Positions 22,726-33,422 of a stretch of DNA of 64,000 nt are shown one piece after another. The notes below the pieces were generated by a model. It worked only from the letters and a program-made list of their open reading frames with translations. It did no database searches and was not told where the DNA came from. How positions within the stretch are numbered: the first letter of the stretch is position 1; every line of letters begins with the position of its first letter. This DNA is from Galdieria yellowstonensis (Eukaryota; Rhodophyta; Bangiophyceae; Galdieriales; Galdieriaceae): positions 85,273 through 149,272 of the forward strand of contig JANCYU010000069.1 of assembly GCA_026122205.1 (NCBI GenBank). The letters are read 5' to 3'. Position numbers and translations under genes: made by a program.

Positions 22726-23521
22726 ATGTCGAAAATGCTATTACGTCCTGTTTGGAACACCTTTGCACAGTTGAAAGAGAAGGGGACAAAACAACTAAGT
22801 TTGCTGTCAGAAAGGTCTATTCAGGCAACTAGTGCGCGAAACTTTTTCTCAAGACCCCTAAATGAAGGTAAGTGGAGAAGCTTTGGCTTTTCAGATATGT
22901 TGGTCAAGTGACGCGTTAGGACAATCCCCTCCTTCGTCATCTTCCAAAAATACCCCACAAAGTTCTTCTTCCGAGAAAGTTCCTAGTTGGAAGGAAGGTA
23001 AGTATGCTTCTTTTGGGGAGGTTATCTCAATATTGGTAGTGATGGATTCCACGGCAACCACATTGTTTGCAACGGAAATGATTCGAGGACTTATGATGAC
23101 CCTTCAGTATTTCTTCCAACCAGCGGTAACCCTCAACTATCCTAGTGAAAAAGGACCTCTTTCTCCTCGTTTTAGAGGGGAACATGCTCTTAGAAGATAT
23201 CCATCCGGAGAGGAACGCTGTATAGCTTGCAAGTTATGCGAGGCAATTTGTCCAGCTCAGGCAATAACTATCGAAGCGGAACCTCGGCCTGATGGTTCAA
23301 GAAGAACCACAAGATATGATATTGATATGACAAAGTGCATATATTGTGGTATGTGCCAAGAAGCTTGTCCTGTGGATGCCATCGTAGAAGGTCCCAATTT
23401 TGAGTATGCAACAGAAACGCACGAAGAGTTGCTGTATAATAAGGAAAAGTTGTTGCGCAATGGCGATCGTTGGGAGACAGAAATTGCCAAAAACTTGGAA
23501 GCAGACGCTATGTATCGTTGA
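22726..23521 (+). CDS. NDUFS8: NADH:ubiquinone oxidoreductase 23 kDa subunit (NDUFS8/NuoI), mitochondrial
   Basis: This is a complex I subunit that carries clusters N6a and N6b. Exons are 22726-22867, 22920-22997 and 23040-23521, giving 233 aa. Intron 1 (22868-22919) is forced by frame: only the TTAG acceptor at 22918-22919 joins NEG to QSPPSSSS. Intron 2 (22998-23039, GTAAGT...GGTAG) is 42 bp, a multiple of three and free of stops, so reading through it would add 14 residues. The N-terminal ~75 residues look like a mitochondrial presequence. The core has MTLQYFFQPAVTLNYPSEKGPLSPRFRGEHALRRYPSGEERC, then two 4Fe-4S motifs, CIACKLCEAICP and CIYCGMCQEACP, and the usual end ETHEELLYNKEKLL. It converges on the METTL18-like gene with 11 bp between. 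Confidence 0.95.
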
Positions 23522-23532
23522 TAAAGTTGTGT

Positions 23533-24354
23533 TTATTCATTGTGTGTTTTGTTAAGTTTCTTCACTTGGAGTATTTCTCTCACGTTACTTTTGCCATCTT
23601 GTATTTTATCTACACAAGCACACGACAACTCTTGTCGAGTGCGGAGAAAAGACTGAAATGCTGTCGTACCACCGCCTACTCCAAAATAAAAACATTTTCC
23701 TGCAATATATGCAACTCCGTCCTCTTTCAAAAGATATAACAGACAATCACTTAATATTGGGAACCATTCTGTACGATATACAACTTCAGAAGCAAGTAAA
23801 CAATCATACTTGTTCTTGAGTTGCGGATGAATCAATGAACTCCAGTCACCTGCGAGGAAAAGGGACTTGGAAGCTTGCACGGTACACTTGTTGAGGACGA
23901 TATTGGGAAACAACACTTGTGTAATAACTGACTCGTTAAAGTCTTGAAAGTCCATCTCGATTCCTTTTTGAAGTGCATAAATACCTGGTAAGCCGTGACC
24001 ACAACCGAGTTCCAAACCTCGCTGGAAACCATTAATATTGATAGTATCGAGGAACTTTACAAGGTCAATAGCACCTTCCCAAAGCTTGAAACCACCTTCA
24101 TAAACACCCCTTATAACATCCTGTTCAACTCCAAAATATTTGCTGACAAGGTTGGACGATTTTCTCTTCCATAAAGTAAGGCAATCGTGGATAACAACCT
24201 TTTCGGAATCATAACAAGTATCCACGTCGAATAAGCTGTCGCTAGGTACAATATTCAAGTCTTTGATGTTTTGTTCCAAGTTAAGATTATGGCTATGACT
24301 GTTATTATTGTTATTCGTTGTTGGCTGAAAGTTGAACTGGAACGACTGTTTCAT
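23533..24354 (-). CDS. METTL18: METTL18/HPM1-like protein-histidine N-methyltransferase
   Basis: This is a single-exon gene of 273 aa. It has the family-specific sequence GGFKLWEGAIDLVKFLD followed by the SAM-binding motif LELGCGHGLPGIYAL. Then come the acidic-loop region MDFQDFNESVI and the motif-IV-like YDCLLASEVVYRTEWFP. The N-terminus is Asn/His-rich (NNNNNSHSHN). Known members (yeast Hpm1, human METTL18) methylate a histidine of ribosomal protein uL3; that target is inferred from family membership. It lies 49 bp downstream of the PEP synthase stop-strand neighbour, and both are transcribed leftward. Confidence 0.88.
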   Translation of the reverse strand: MKQSFQFNFQPTTNNNNNSHSHNLNLEQNIKDLNIVPSDSLFDVDTCYDSEKVVIHDCLTLWKRKSSNLVSKYFGVEQDVIRGVYEGGFKLWEGAIDLVKFLDTININGFQRGLELGCGHGLPGIYALQKGIEMDFQDFNESVITQVLFPNIVLNKCTVQASKSLFLAGDWSSLIHPQLKNKYDCLLASEVVYRTEWFPILSDCLLYLLKEDGVAYIAGKCFYFGVGGGTTAFQSFLRTRQELSCACVDKIQDGKSNVREILQVKKLNKTHNE

Positions 24355-24403
24355 TCAAATATTTTATTTCCTTCACACAACTAAGCAATCACTTGATTCA
24401 TCC

Positions 24404-27144
24404 TCAAGGCTCCACCAACGTTTCGTCCACTTTTCGGGGTTTCCATCCCATTTGCCTCTCCAATTCGAGTATTCGTAAAGTAGTCTTAGGGATGACATCT
24501 GGAGTCAAGGATAAGCTATCAATACCAGCTCTTACAAGAAATTCGGCAAAGTCTGGATAGTCACTCGGTCCTTGTCCACATATACCCACTTTTCTTTTTG
24601 CCCGATGTGCTTCGGAAATGACTTGTTCAATCATTTTCAAAACTGCAGGATTTCGTTCATCATACAAATGTGCAATAATTTCGTTATCTCTATCCAAGCC
24701 CAATACTAAAGAAGTCAAATCGTTGGATCCAATACTGAAACCATCAAATATTTTGGCAAACTCATCTGCCATAATGACATTGGAAGGTATTTCACACATG
24801 ACATAAATCTCCAGCCCATTTTCACCTCGCTTGAGGCCTTGTGCTGCCATTATTTCTTCAACTCGAATGCCTTCTTCTACTGTACGACAAAATGGAATCA
24901 TTACTTTCACATTCTTGAGTCCCATCTCGTCTCTCACTCTCTTTAGTGCTTTACATTCCATAATAAATCCTTCCTTATATCGAGGATCATAATATCTAGA
25001 AGCTCCACGGAAACCAATCATCGGATTATGTTCCTCAGGTTCGTAGGCACTTCCTCCTATGAGGTTACCATACTCGTTGGTCTTAAAGTCCGATAAACGA
25101 ACGATAATATCGTTGGGATAGAATGCTGCAGCCAACTATATAAAATGTCATTCAAAGAATCCTGCGAAAAACCTCTACAAACACTTACCATTCCAATACC
25201 AAACGCTAACTTTTCAATAAAGAATTGGGATTTGTCTTTGTAACCAATAGTCTTCTTATCTATTGCTTGCTTGACTTGTTCATCTTGTTGTTCATAATAC
25301 AATAATGCCAAGGGATGGATGCCAATATAATTATTAATAATAAATTCCTCCCTAGCAAGACCAACTCCATCATTGGGAATACGAGACATCTTAAAGGCTT
25401 CGGAAGGATTGGCAAGATTCATCATAATCTTGGTTCTTGGTCTTATTTCATTAGGTATTTCCATCTTCTCACAAACAAAGTCTAACTTTCCTTGATATAC
25501 CTTTCCAACTTCTACAATACCTTTGTTAGTACTGAATATACATCCTTGTATAATGGAATACAAACCTCCACCAGCACAGCTTACGGTGATATCCTCACCA
25601 TCTTTGATGACTTTAGTTCCTTTATCTGTGCCTACGATGGCTGCTATTCCAATCTCTCTGCAAACGATAGCCGCATGACAAGTACGTCCTCCCTTATTGG
25701 TAACAATAGCTGCAGCAGTCTTCATAACCGGCTCCCAATCAGGGTCCGTCATTTCAGTAACTAGAATATTGCCAGGAACAAAATGTCGAATGTCGGCAGT
25801 AGAATGAATAATTTGAGCCTTTCCAGATGCTATTTTGGATCCTATTGCTCTTCCTGTAATTAATGTAACGAGTTTCGATTCATCTGCCTTGAGATAATAA
25901 TTCTCAAAAACATTGGAAGCTTTGTTTCTCTTGGTGGAATGTGCAGTCTCAGGTCTCGCTTGAACCAAAAATAACTCATTAGTGACTGAATCCTTTGCCC
26001 ATTCAATATCCATTTGAACACTGCTATCATATACAATCTCAGAATAGTGACGCTGGATACCAACTGCCCATTTGGCTAACTGTAATATTTCCTCATCTTT
26101 CAAAGCAAACTGTTCACGATATTCCTTGGCAACAGGGACAATTTTCGTAGACGGTCCCTTGTGGATAACGTCATTAGGACTATTCTCTGGAGCTGCATAA
26201 ATCATTTTTGTGTCCTTCGAACCAATAGTCTTCTGAATAATAGGACAGGATGCAGTTTCCAAACTTTCTTTAAATACATAATATTCATCGGGATTCACAT
26301 GCCTATAAATTATGTCAATATGGTGATAAATAGATTATGTCATCAACTCTATATTTACCCTTGGACAACAAGTTCACCGAGTCCTAAACTCCCCAATGAG
26401 CACACAGAGGACATTCTTCATATAACATTCTTCCAACTTACCGTATGACGCAGTAAGAAAAACAACCTTATCAAAGCCCGTTTCTGTGTCCAATGTGAAC
26501 ATCACTCCAGAACAGGCGTCTCCAGCATCCACCATTCGTTGGATTCCAACCGCCAAGGCAATAGAATTTTGTTCAAAACCAAACTCTGCTCTGTAACATA
26601 TTGCTCTATGCACAAATACAGAAGCATAACATTCCTTCAAAGCTCTCAAAAGATGACTTTTCCCTCTCACATTTAGAATTGTTTCATATTGTCCCGCAAA
26701 ACTTGTTCCAGGTAAATCTTCCGCAGTAGCACTGCTGCGAACTGCTACAGGAAGGTTCTCCACTCCTTCTCGCTTGCAAAGCGCTTCATATGCAGCAAGT
26801 ATTTGCGCCTCCAGTTCACTGGGAAGGGTACTCTTTCTAATAGATTCTCTCAAATTTTCTGCCCTTTTAGCGAGTTCTTCATGGTTCTGAAGATTTTCCT
26901 TATTTTCGAGCCATTTGGAAAGCTCATTTATTTGTTGAGACAACTTGGAGTGCTCCAAAAAGCGCCTGTATGCTTTGGCTGACACTGCAAAGCCAAAGGG
27001 AACCCGAATTCCGGCCTTTTGAAGCTGGTTCACCATCTCACCTAGAGAGGCAACTTTTCCACCAACATATTCAGTATCTGACGCACTTATTTCGTCAAAC
27101 CAAAGTATATTCTTGTCACCCTTGTTACCGGGAGCTTTGTCCAT
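24404..27144 (-). CDS. ppsA: Phosphoenolpyruvate synthase (pyruvate, water dikinase)
   Basis: It converts pyruvate, ATP and water to PEP, AMP and phosphate, for gluconeogenesis. Exons are 27144-26442, 26383-26359, 26302-25189 and 25135-24404, giving 857 aa. Exon 2 is a 25-bp microexon encoding GLGELVVQG; it is required to restore the bacterial-type motif FLTASYGLGELVVQGHVNPDEYYVF. The N-terminal ATP-grasp domain starts ILWFDEISASDTEYVGGKVASLGEM. The phosphohistidine domain has GGRTCHAAIVCREIGIAAIVG with the catalytic His. The PEP-binding domain has FIIN..IGIHP, VIVRLSDFKTNEY-like IIVRLSDFKTNEYGNLIGG, GSNDLTSLVLGLDRD and the catalytic GICGQGPSDYP Cys. The sequence is PEP synthase rather than plant-type PPDK. 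No clear organelle signal precedes the first domain. Confidence 0.93.
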
Positions 27145-27395
27145 TTTCCAAATTCCAAAATGAAATTTTCGCTACTCTTTCAATTTCTGCTATTTATACC
27201 CCAACTTTGGAAGCAGAAGATGCTTCTACAGCGGCCGTTGAGGTTTGGGGTAGAAATGATTGTAGAAATGGATGGTGGATAAGGGTTTTCTACCATTTCT
27301 CATACGCACCCTCATATTCACGACGGTGATTATGGACCATTCATTCATTTGGGACGAGCAGAGTGTGGTGAGTGTCAAGCGTCACACTATACTGG

Positions 27396-27437
<42 letters not shown>

Positions 27438-28158
27438 CTGATGACGAAAGTGGCAAGTAAGCAGCATAATTGTTTCTTGGGAAAGAGAATCGGTGTATGT
27501 CCCTTTTCCTTGTAATGGTACTCACAGTGTTTGTAAATTGCTCGTTTCACTCCAGTTGTGGTAACAAAGCTTACCAGAAGCTCTCGAAAGCTATCTCTGA
27601 CCAATAGTGGCTGAGTTCCTGGTAAAAAGTGAGTCAAGACTTATGTTAGACACTTTCTATAGGTCTTCTTGCACACAGACACATATATATATATATATGT
27701 CAAACAAGAACGAGCCGTTCGTCACCTTAGGCTTTTGACTCGGCCCATCTTCTTAAAAAAGTAGCAAATAGATATTTCCCGTAAATGTTTTTAGACAAAG
27801 TTGCTTTTGAAAACATTTGAACAAACTCCAACTCAAGTTTCGAGTATCCTGTCGACTTTCGAGCCTTTTACAAGTATTGTGAAACGCACTTGTATTGGGA
27901 ACATACAAGAATGTTTCCACGAAACACAAAGCTATAAGAAAAGCAGAGTAACTAAGTTGGACAAAGACACACTTGCGTGGCCCCCACTGAGGGCTAATAA
28001 CGAGTCCTTTCAAGAACCGTTAAGATTATGAGCTGAATAAAGAGACAAGAAGCATCATTTGATAAGTACTAGAATATCTTTCTAAGATGTATTGAGGTAA
28101 GGATGGAATAAAGCTCCTTCGGATAACGTTTTGTGGAAAAAATTGTTGTTGGGACTCG
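27145..28158. other. Intergenic, with (TA)n microsatellite
   Basis: About 1 kb lies between the divergent PEP synthase and IST1 genes. It contains a (TA)n run at 27398-27431 and a shorter one near 27685-27698. Short frames (a signal-peptide-like start at about 27162, and minus frame 27341-27637) could not be spliced into a convincing protein. No RNA gene was recognised. Confidence 0.45.
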
Positions 28159-29339
28159 ATGGGTTTCCTCAATCGCTTGCTGTCTTCTCCTCACGAACAA
28201 AGAAAGCCAAAAGTAAAGTTTGACCTACAAAAGTGGTGAGTTGTTTTTTTTGTATTAGACAAGTATATATGAATACCTTTCGTAGCAAAGTACTTTTGAA
28301 AGGTGGTGAAAACCGTATAAGACTTCAAAAGAGTAAACTTTCGGTACGTACTCTATAGTTTGGCCTAGTTCAAATTTGAAAGTCTGGTCTCGCAAGAATT
28401 CGGTAAAGTTGCAACAGAGAGAGATTGCTCTTCTCTTGGAGGGTGGAAAAGATGAGCTTGCACGAATACGAGCGGAACAGGTATTTACCCCTTTATTCGT
28501 GGTTTATTTGACTTGTGTATTCGTAGATGGTGAGAGATGAGTTACTCATAGAATCATACGAAATAGTTGAAGTGTTATGTGAAACACTTTTAACGCGTTA
28601 TAACCTTCTTGGTTTCAGTTTTCACCCAACCAAAGAAAATCCTTATCCGTATGTTGAGCGTTTGGTTGTTTGTATTTACGTGGAGTTGAAATTTGACTAG
28701 ACCATTGCCTGCAGAAATTGCCGAAGCAGTGTGTAGTATAGCGTTTGCTTCTTGTCGTATGGATGCTACTGAGTTGCAAACGGTGACCGAAATGCTTGCG
28801 AGTCGATTTGGACCTGAACTTATCGATAGTGCGTGTGCTGGGAAGCCTTTACAAAATGGCTATGGAATGCACAACAATTTAGTTAATCCTCGACTGTATT
28901 CGAAACTTTTATATTCTGTTCCAGATGGTAACGTTGTATTACAAAAACTTCAAGACATTGCCGATATGTTTCAGTTGGAATGGAAAGCTCCAGCTGAGTT
29001 TGAAGAGCTAAAGAATCATTCCGTGTTGGATTCCGTATCTTCTTCGGCTCCATTGTCGCAAGGCAGCTTTCAACGCACGAGGTTGTCTGACTGAGATACG
29101 AGTGATAAGAGTTTCTCTTGTCTCATTGAACTTATGTAGGTACTTACCTGACGCAACAAGTTTGAATGAGGAAGGAGAGTTGGCTGAGGATGCTCTTTCT
29201 ACCAACGAAAAGGAGCAATCTGGAGGAGGAGGTTTGTCTTGGAACCTTTTCTAGAGTGTATTATTGACACTTGTTAGGTGATAGTTGGAGTGACGATCTA
29301 ACAGCAAGATTGGAAGCACTGAAAAAGAATTATCGTTGA
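28159..29339 (+). CDS. IST1: IST1-family ESCRT-III regulator
   Basis: IST1 proteins regulate the AAA-ATPase VPS4 and ESCRT-III assembly at endosomes and in cytokinesis. This is a seven-exon gene: 28159-28235, 28286-28343, 28397-28480, 28527-28648, 28701-29081, 29140-29231 and 29278-29339, giving 291 aa. All six introns are GT-AG and 46-58 bp, and every junction keeps the frame. The spliced N-terminal domain has KFDLQKCKVLLKGGENRIRLQKSKLS, REIALLLEGGKDELARIRAEQMVRDELLIESYEIVEVLCETLL, and LPAEIAEAVCSIAFASCRM...ELQTVTEMLASRFG. These are the IST1 helices with the conserved 'G.D..ArIR.E.iirde' segment. The C-terminus DDLTARLEALKKNYR matches the plant-type end of the family. Most of this gene is hidden from single-frame reading. 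Confidence 0.92.
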
Positions 29340-29822
29340 ATAATGTGTAAATGTTCAAAATATTCCATTTTTCCGTCTATTCTTTCATTATTTATCGTTT
29401 GTTGAATGAAAGGCGTTGAAATAGTTTTGTAACTGTACAGAAATTGCAGCAATGCAATGTGAAGGAACTTTTCAGGATACCCAACTATTAGAGATGACTT
29501 TATATGAAGCCCACGAATCAGCCTTGCAATATCGTCCTGTCACGCTGCCTATTTGTCCACATACACATGCATGCATATATACACATACATATCTACCGCT
29601 TGTTGTATATTCAACTGAACAACCGTGCTTTGCAATACATGCAATATCAACGACAATTATGTTGTCCAATTGTTTTTCGATGTGCGGTAGACGTCCGTAA
29701 GACAAGGAAAATCGCACAGTTTCTCATCGAGTGGCTTTGGTGGCCTTTGTGGGGTGTGGCGTGGGATCCTCGGAGATTGGCGTGGACCATCGTTCAAGTA
29801 TTTTGTATAAGAGACAAGCTCT
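29340..29822. other. Intergenic between IST1 and DXS
   Basis: Two overlapping plus-strand frames (29452-29700 and 29504-29866) occur here with CA/TA-rich sequence (about 29555-29595). Neither shows family features. Part may be 5' leader of DXS, since the frame runs into the DXS start. Confidence 0.35.
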
Positions 29823-32294
29823 ATGACGCAATTTGTCTTTCTTTATGTTCCTGTCCAAAATATTAGTGTCATCGCTAACAACAAAGTTTTCTGTAAATCT
29901 TGTAAGCACTCGAGACTCGGTTTCCCTTGCAAGTTTACTAGTCCCGACTCATGCTCGAAAGGCTTTCTACAGTTTTCAAAGGACTGGAGTGCTTTATACC
30001 CACGCAGAAAGAACAATTTGAAAGTAAACGTAGTTGTGGCAAGGAAATCGGATGGAAACCAAGGACACTATGATCAACAAGGAAGAAGAGATGCACACAA
30101 AGAGAGTCGGTCCAGCAACAGTGTAACGCCTATACTGGATACTATCAGCTTTCCTAACGAGTTAAAGAACCTTTCCATGCAGGAGTTATTAAGACTGTCA
30201 CACGCAAGTTGTGCTCTATTTTACAACAACGTCCCACTCACGTTGTTTGTTTAGGAACTTCGTTGGGAAGTTATTCGAATAGTGAGTAAGACAGGAGGTC
30301 ATCTTGGTGCTTCTTTGGGTGTCATTGAACTGACTCTTGCAATCCACTACGTATTCAATACTCCAGAGGATCGTCTCATTTGGGACGTCTCTCATCAAAC
30401 CTATCCTCACAAAATTCTCACGGGTCGTAGGAGTCGCATGTTAACGTTGAGAAAGTATGGAGGACTATCTGGCTTTACAAAAAGAGCGGAGTCAGAGTAT
30501 GATGCTTTTGGAGCGGGACACTCAAGTACTTCGATATCTGCAGCTCTTGGAATGGCAACTGCAAGAGACCTCGCTGGAAAACGAAATCACTGCATAGCTG
30601 TTATTGGAGATGGAGGTATTACGGGAGGAATGGCATACGAAGCAATGAACAACTGTGGATATCTGAATCACAGAGTTATTGTGATCCTCAACGACAACAA
30701 CCAAGTATCATTGCCTACAGGAACCAAAACGGCAGGTGGAGTATCTCCTGCAGGAGCACTTTCCAAATACACGAACCGCCTTTTATCGTCCTCGCCGTTT
30801 CTTAACATCAGATCTTTAGCGAAAGATTTGTCTCGAATCTTTCCTCAGCAAGTCCAAGGATTGGCTGCGAAGGCTGACGAATATGCCAGAGCACTGTTTA
30901 CAGGTGGTGGCACTCTATTCGAAGAACTAGGTTTCTATTATGTCGGTCCTGTCGATGGGCACTCTTTAGAAGACCTCATTCCAATACTCGAAAATGTACG
31001 AGATATGAATGTGAATAAACCAGTCCTCATTCATGTAAAAACAGAAAAAGGTCGTGGTTATCCTCCAGCAGAGAAAGCGTTAGATAAGTATCATGGTGTT
31101 ACTAGTTTTGACATTGAAACTGGGAAGCTTCTGAAGAAACAAGAGACTAAGTCAACTCCAGCTCCTGCCAGTTATTCTACCGTATTCGCAAACACATTGA
31201 TTCAGGAAGCAGAAGAGGATCGTAAGATCGTTGCTATCACAGCCGCGATGCCAGGAGGAACTGGTCTGAATCTGTTTGGAGAAAAATATCCGTCTCGTTG
31301 CTTTGATGTTGGTATTGCAGAACAACATGCAGTAACGTTTGCTGCTGGACTAGCTACGGAGGGATATAAACCATTCTGCTGTATTTATTCCACCTTTTTA
31401 CAGCGGGGTTATGACCAAGTCGTTCATGATGTCGCTTTGCAATCCTTACCTGTGAGATTTATGATTGATAGAGCAGGACTGGTGGGAGACGATGGTGCAA
31501 CACATCAAGGATCTTACGACTTGACTTATCTTGGATGTATTCCTAACATTGTAATTATGGCAGCTAGTAACGAAATAGAATTGATGAATATGGTGGTTAC
31601 TGCCTTATCTATCGAAGATAGGCCAAGTGCCGTTAGATATCCTCGTGGCGCTGGCGTTGGTATAGAAACATTGCAAATGAAGTTGGGCTATCAATTGGAA
31701 GGCCAGAAGTTGCCAGCGAGAGGTTCCGTGCTAAAGATTGGAAAAGGAAGAATAGTTAGAAGAGGACGTTATCGTGAGCGAGGAAGTGGTGCTCAAGATG
31801 GATTCATCGACCGTCGACTAGTGAGACAAAATGGTAGCTCTTCAGACCATTATTCAGCAGAAAAAGACAGCAATAGTGCAAACTATAGGAGGACTCCTAT
31901 TGCAATTCTTTCTATTGGGACGCGCCTCGTTTCTTGTGTGGATGCTGCCATACATTTAGAAAGCTTAGGACAACAATTTGAGGTGACGGTTGCAGATGCC
32001 CGTTTCATGAAACCTCTGGATACAGAGCTCATCGACTACCTTGTGAAACATAACGAAATTCTCATAACTGTGGAAGAAAACAGCATTGGAGGGTTTGGCT
32101 CGCATGTAGCTCATTATCTTATTCAAAGTGGTTACCTTGACTCTGGTAATCTCAAGTTCAGGTCCATGGTGATTCCAGACAAGTTTATAGAACATGGTTC
32201 TCAAAATGAGCAATACGAAGAAGCCGGACTACAGTCTCATCAAATAGCCACCACAGTTTTACGTTTGGTGGGAAAAGTTCCCGCAGTACTTTGA
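29823..32294 (+). CDS. DXS: 1-deoxy-D-xylulose-5-phosphate synthase, plastid
   Basis: This is the first enzyme of the plastid MEP isoprenoid pathway and also supplies thiamine and pyridoxal precursors; it is TPP-dependent. Exons are 29823-30203 and 30255-32294, giving 806 aa. The intron uses a GC donor (GCAAGT) and a TTTAG acceptor; this is the only splice that joins LLRLSH to ELRWEVIRIVSKTGGHLG with correct family spacing. The first ~95 residues look like a transit peptide, though the exact start is uncertain. Family motifs are DVSHQTYPHKILTGRR, the TPP motif GDGGITGGMAYEAMNN...VILNDN, RCFDVGIAEQHAVTFAAG and DRAGLVGDDGATHQGSYDL. Compared with other DXS there is an extra basic, Ser/Arg-rich insert of about 45 residues (near 31741-31895) before AILSIGTRL. 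Confidence 0.95.
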
Positions 32295-32534
32295 GCTATT
32301 GGTTCCTTGTTATTGTCAGTGAGTCGTTGTTGCAAATAAAAACAGCAGATGTCATGACTTGTGTAAAAATTTCTTTGTGTGCTTGGGTTTACAACGCGTC
32401 GCTATGGAAACGCCCTATGTGGTGCTCTTCTGCCACATTCCTCCAAAAGGAAGAACCGCTGGAGGACGACCTTGAAGTCGACAGGCCCTGGCTCTGCAAG
32501 GAGTCTGTGACTGCGACTCCTCCTTCGAGACCCC

Positions 32535-33160
32535 AGCAAAGGCCGAATTTGAGACTCTAGGGATATCCATATTTTGGTGTAGAGCTTGATTCTTGCTCCA
32601 CGTGGAGAACTAGAACCTGTCCGCGTTCGTATGAAAACCTTACTAGGTTACGTGATATATGCAACTGATGACTCGGACAACAGTAGTGTTTCGAGCGCCT
32701 ATTATTATCGGCGCACAAATCACATCGATTCCTGCCATACAAGTTGCACTTCTAACCTGCAGAAAGTTCCAAGTCCTCACTTGGTTTCTAGTAGTAGAAC
32801 TATCGTAAAAGAAAAAATAGATTGCAGATATGCCGTTTGGAAATAAATAGGTTGACTGCTGCTGCTACTCCTCTAGCTTTCCTTTGTCATTTAGTTCTAG
32901 ATTCCCCCACAAAGATAGATAGTACCCGTTACTAAGATATGTATACTCTTTAATTCTCCCCTAACTATCTTTTCTTTCGTTATGTTCTTGTCTTGCTAGC
33001 TTTAAGGTTGTTTCCAACCAACTCAAGTACTCCATGAGAGAAATTTGTCAATGTTTTTTTGGAGAATAAAATTCTTGATCAAGGTAGCCTTTTATGAACA
33101 TTACAGGAAAAAGAACATTTATGGCGCCAAAATCCACCAATCAGAATCCTCATTGCAGGA
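32535..33160 (+). repeat. Dispersed repeat, copy 1 (upstream of alpha-tubulin)
   Basis: This non-coding segment is clearly related, by eye, to 38395-39120 and in part to 41005-41250. Shared blocks in order include GGATATCCAT, a GACTCGG segment, GACTGCTGC with TCTAGATTCCCCC-type sequence, ACTCCATGAGA, a poly-T run, and a terminal GGCGCCAAAATCCACCAATC (33123 on). It ends close to the alpha-tubulin promoter. Confidence 0.7.
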
Positions 33161-33280
33161 GAAAAACTCTTTGGAATCGAAGGTGTTTGGACATCTCTGC
33201 AACATCCCCCAAGAGAGGAGATGCAGGAGGTGCGGCCGCCACAATTTAAACGCGTCATCCCCGAAAATGCGCGCCAAAAT
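33123..33280 (+). promoter_or_regulatory. E2F-like and CCAAT motifs upstream of alpha-tubulin
   Basis: GGCGCCAAAA (33123-33132) is followed by CCACCAATCAG (33134-33144), and a second GCGCCAAAAT lies at 33271-33280. These match the E2F half-site TTTTGGCGC and a CCAAT box. Cell-cycle control of tubulin would fit; this is inferred from motifs only. Confidence 0.45.
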
Positions 33281-33422
33281 TGGTCTTTAAATAAGGCACG
33301 TTGTCCCGTTACAGTTTTTTTTTTCATTATTGATTGTCAAGTCGTTTGACGTTGGTGCCTCATTAAGCCATCGTTGAACTACATCTTTTATCTCTTGTAG
33401 CACAAACACAAATTAAAGAACA

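Noticed and set aside
24404..27144. Pyruvate phosphate dikinase as an alternative to PEP synthase
   Set aside because: The start (ILWFDEI...VGGKVASLGEM) and the GLGE..V.G..NPDE block fit PEP synthase, not PPDK.
27162..27370. Signal-peptide-like start MKFSLLFQFLLF and a downstream DYGPFIHL segment
   Set aside because: No combination of splice sites keeps one frame; the peroxidase-like resemblance is too short to trust.
27398..27431. (TA)n run as a possible origin or structured RNA
   Set aside because: A simple microsatellite explains it.
29452..29866. Two overlapping plus-strand frames before DXS
   Set aside because: CA/TA-rich, no recognisable domain; could be DXS leader.
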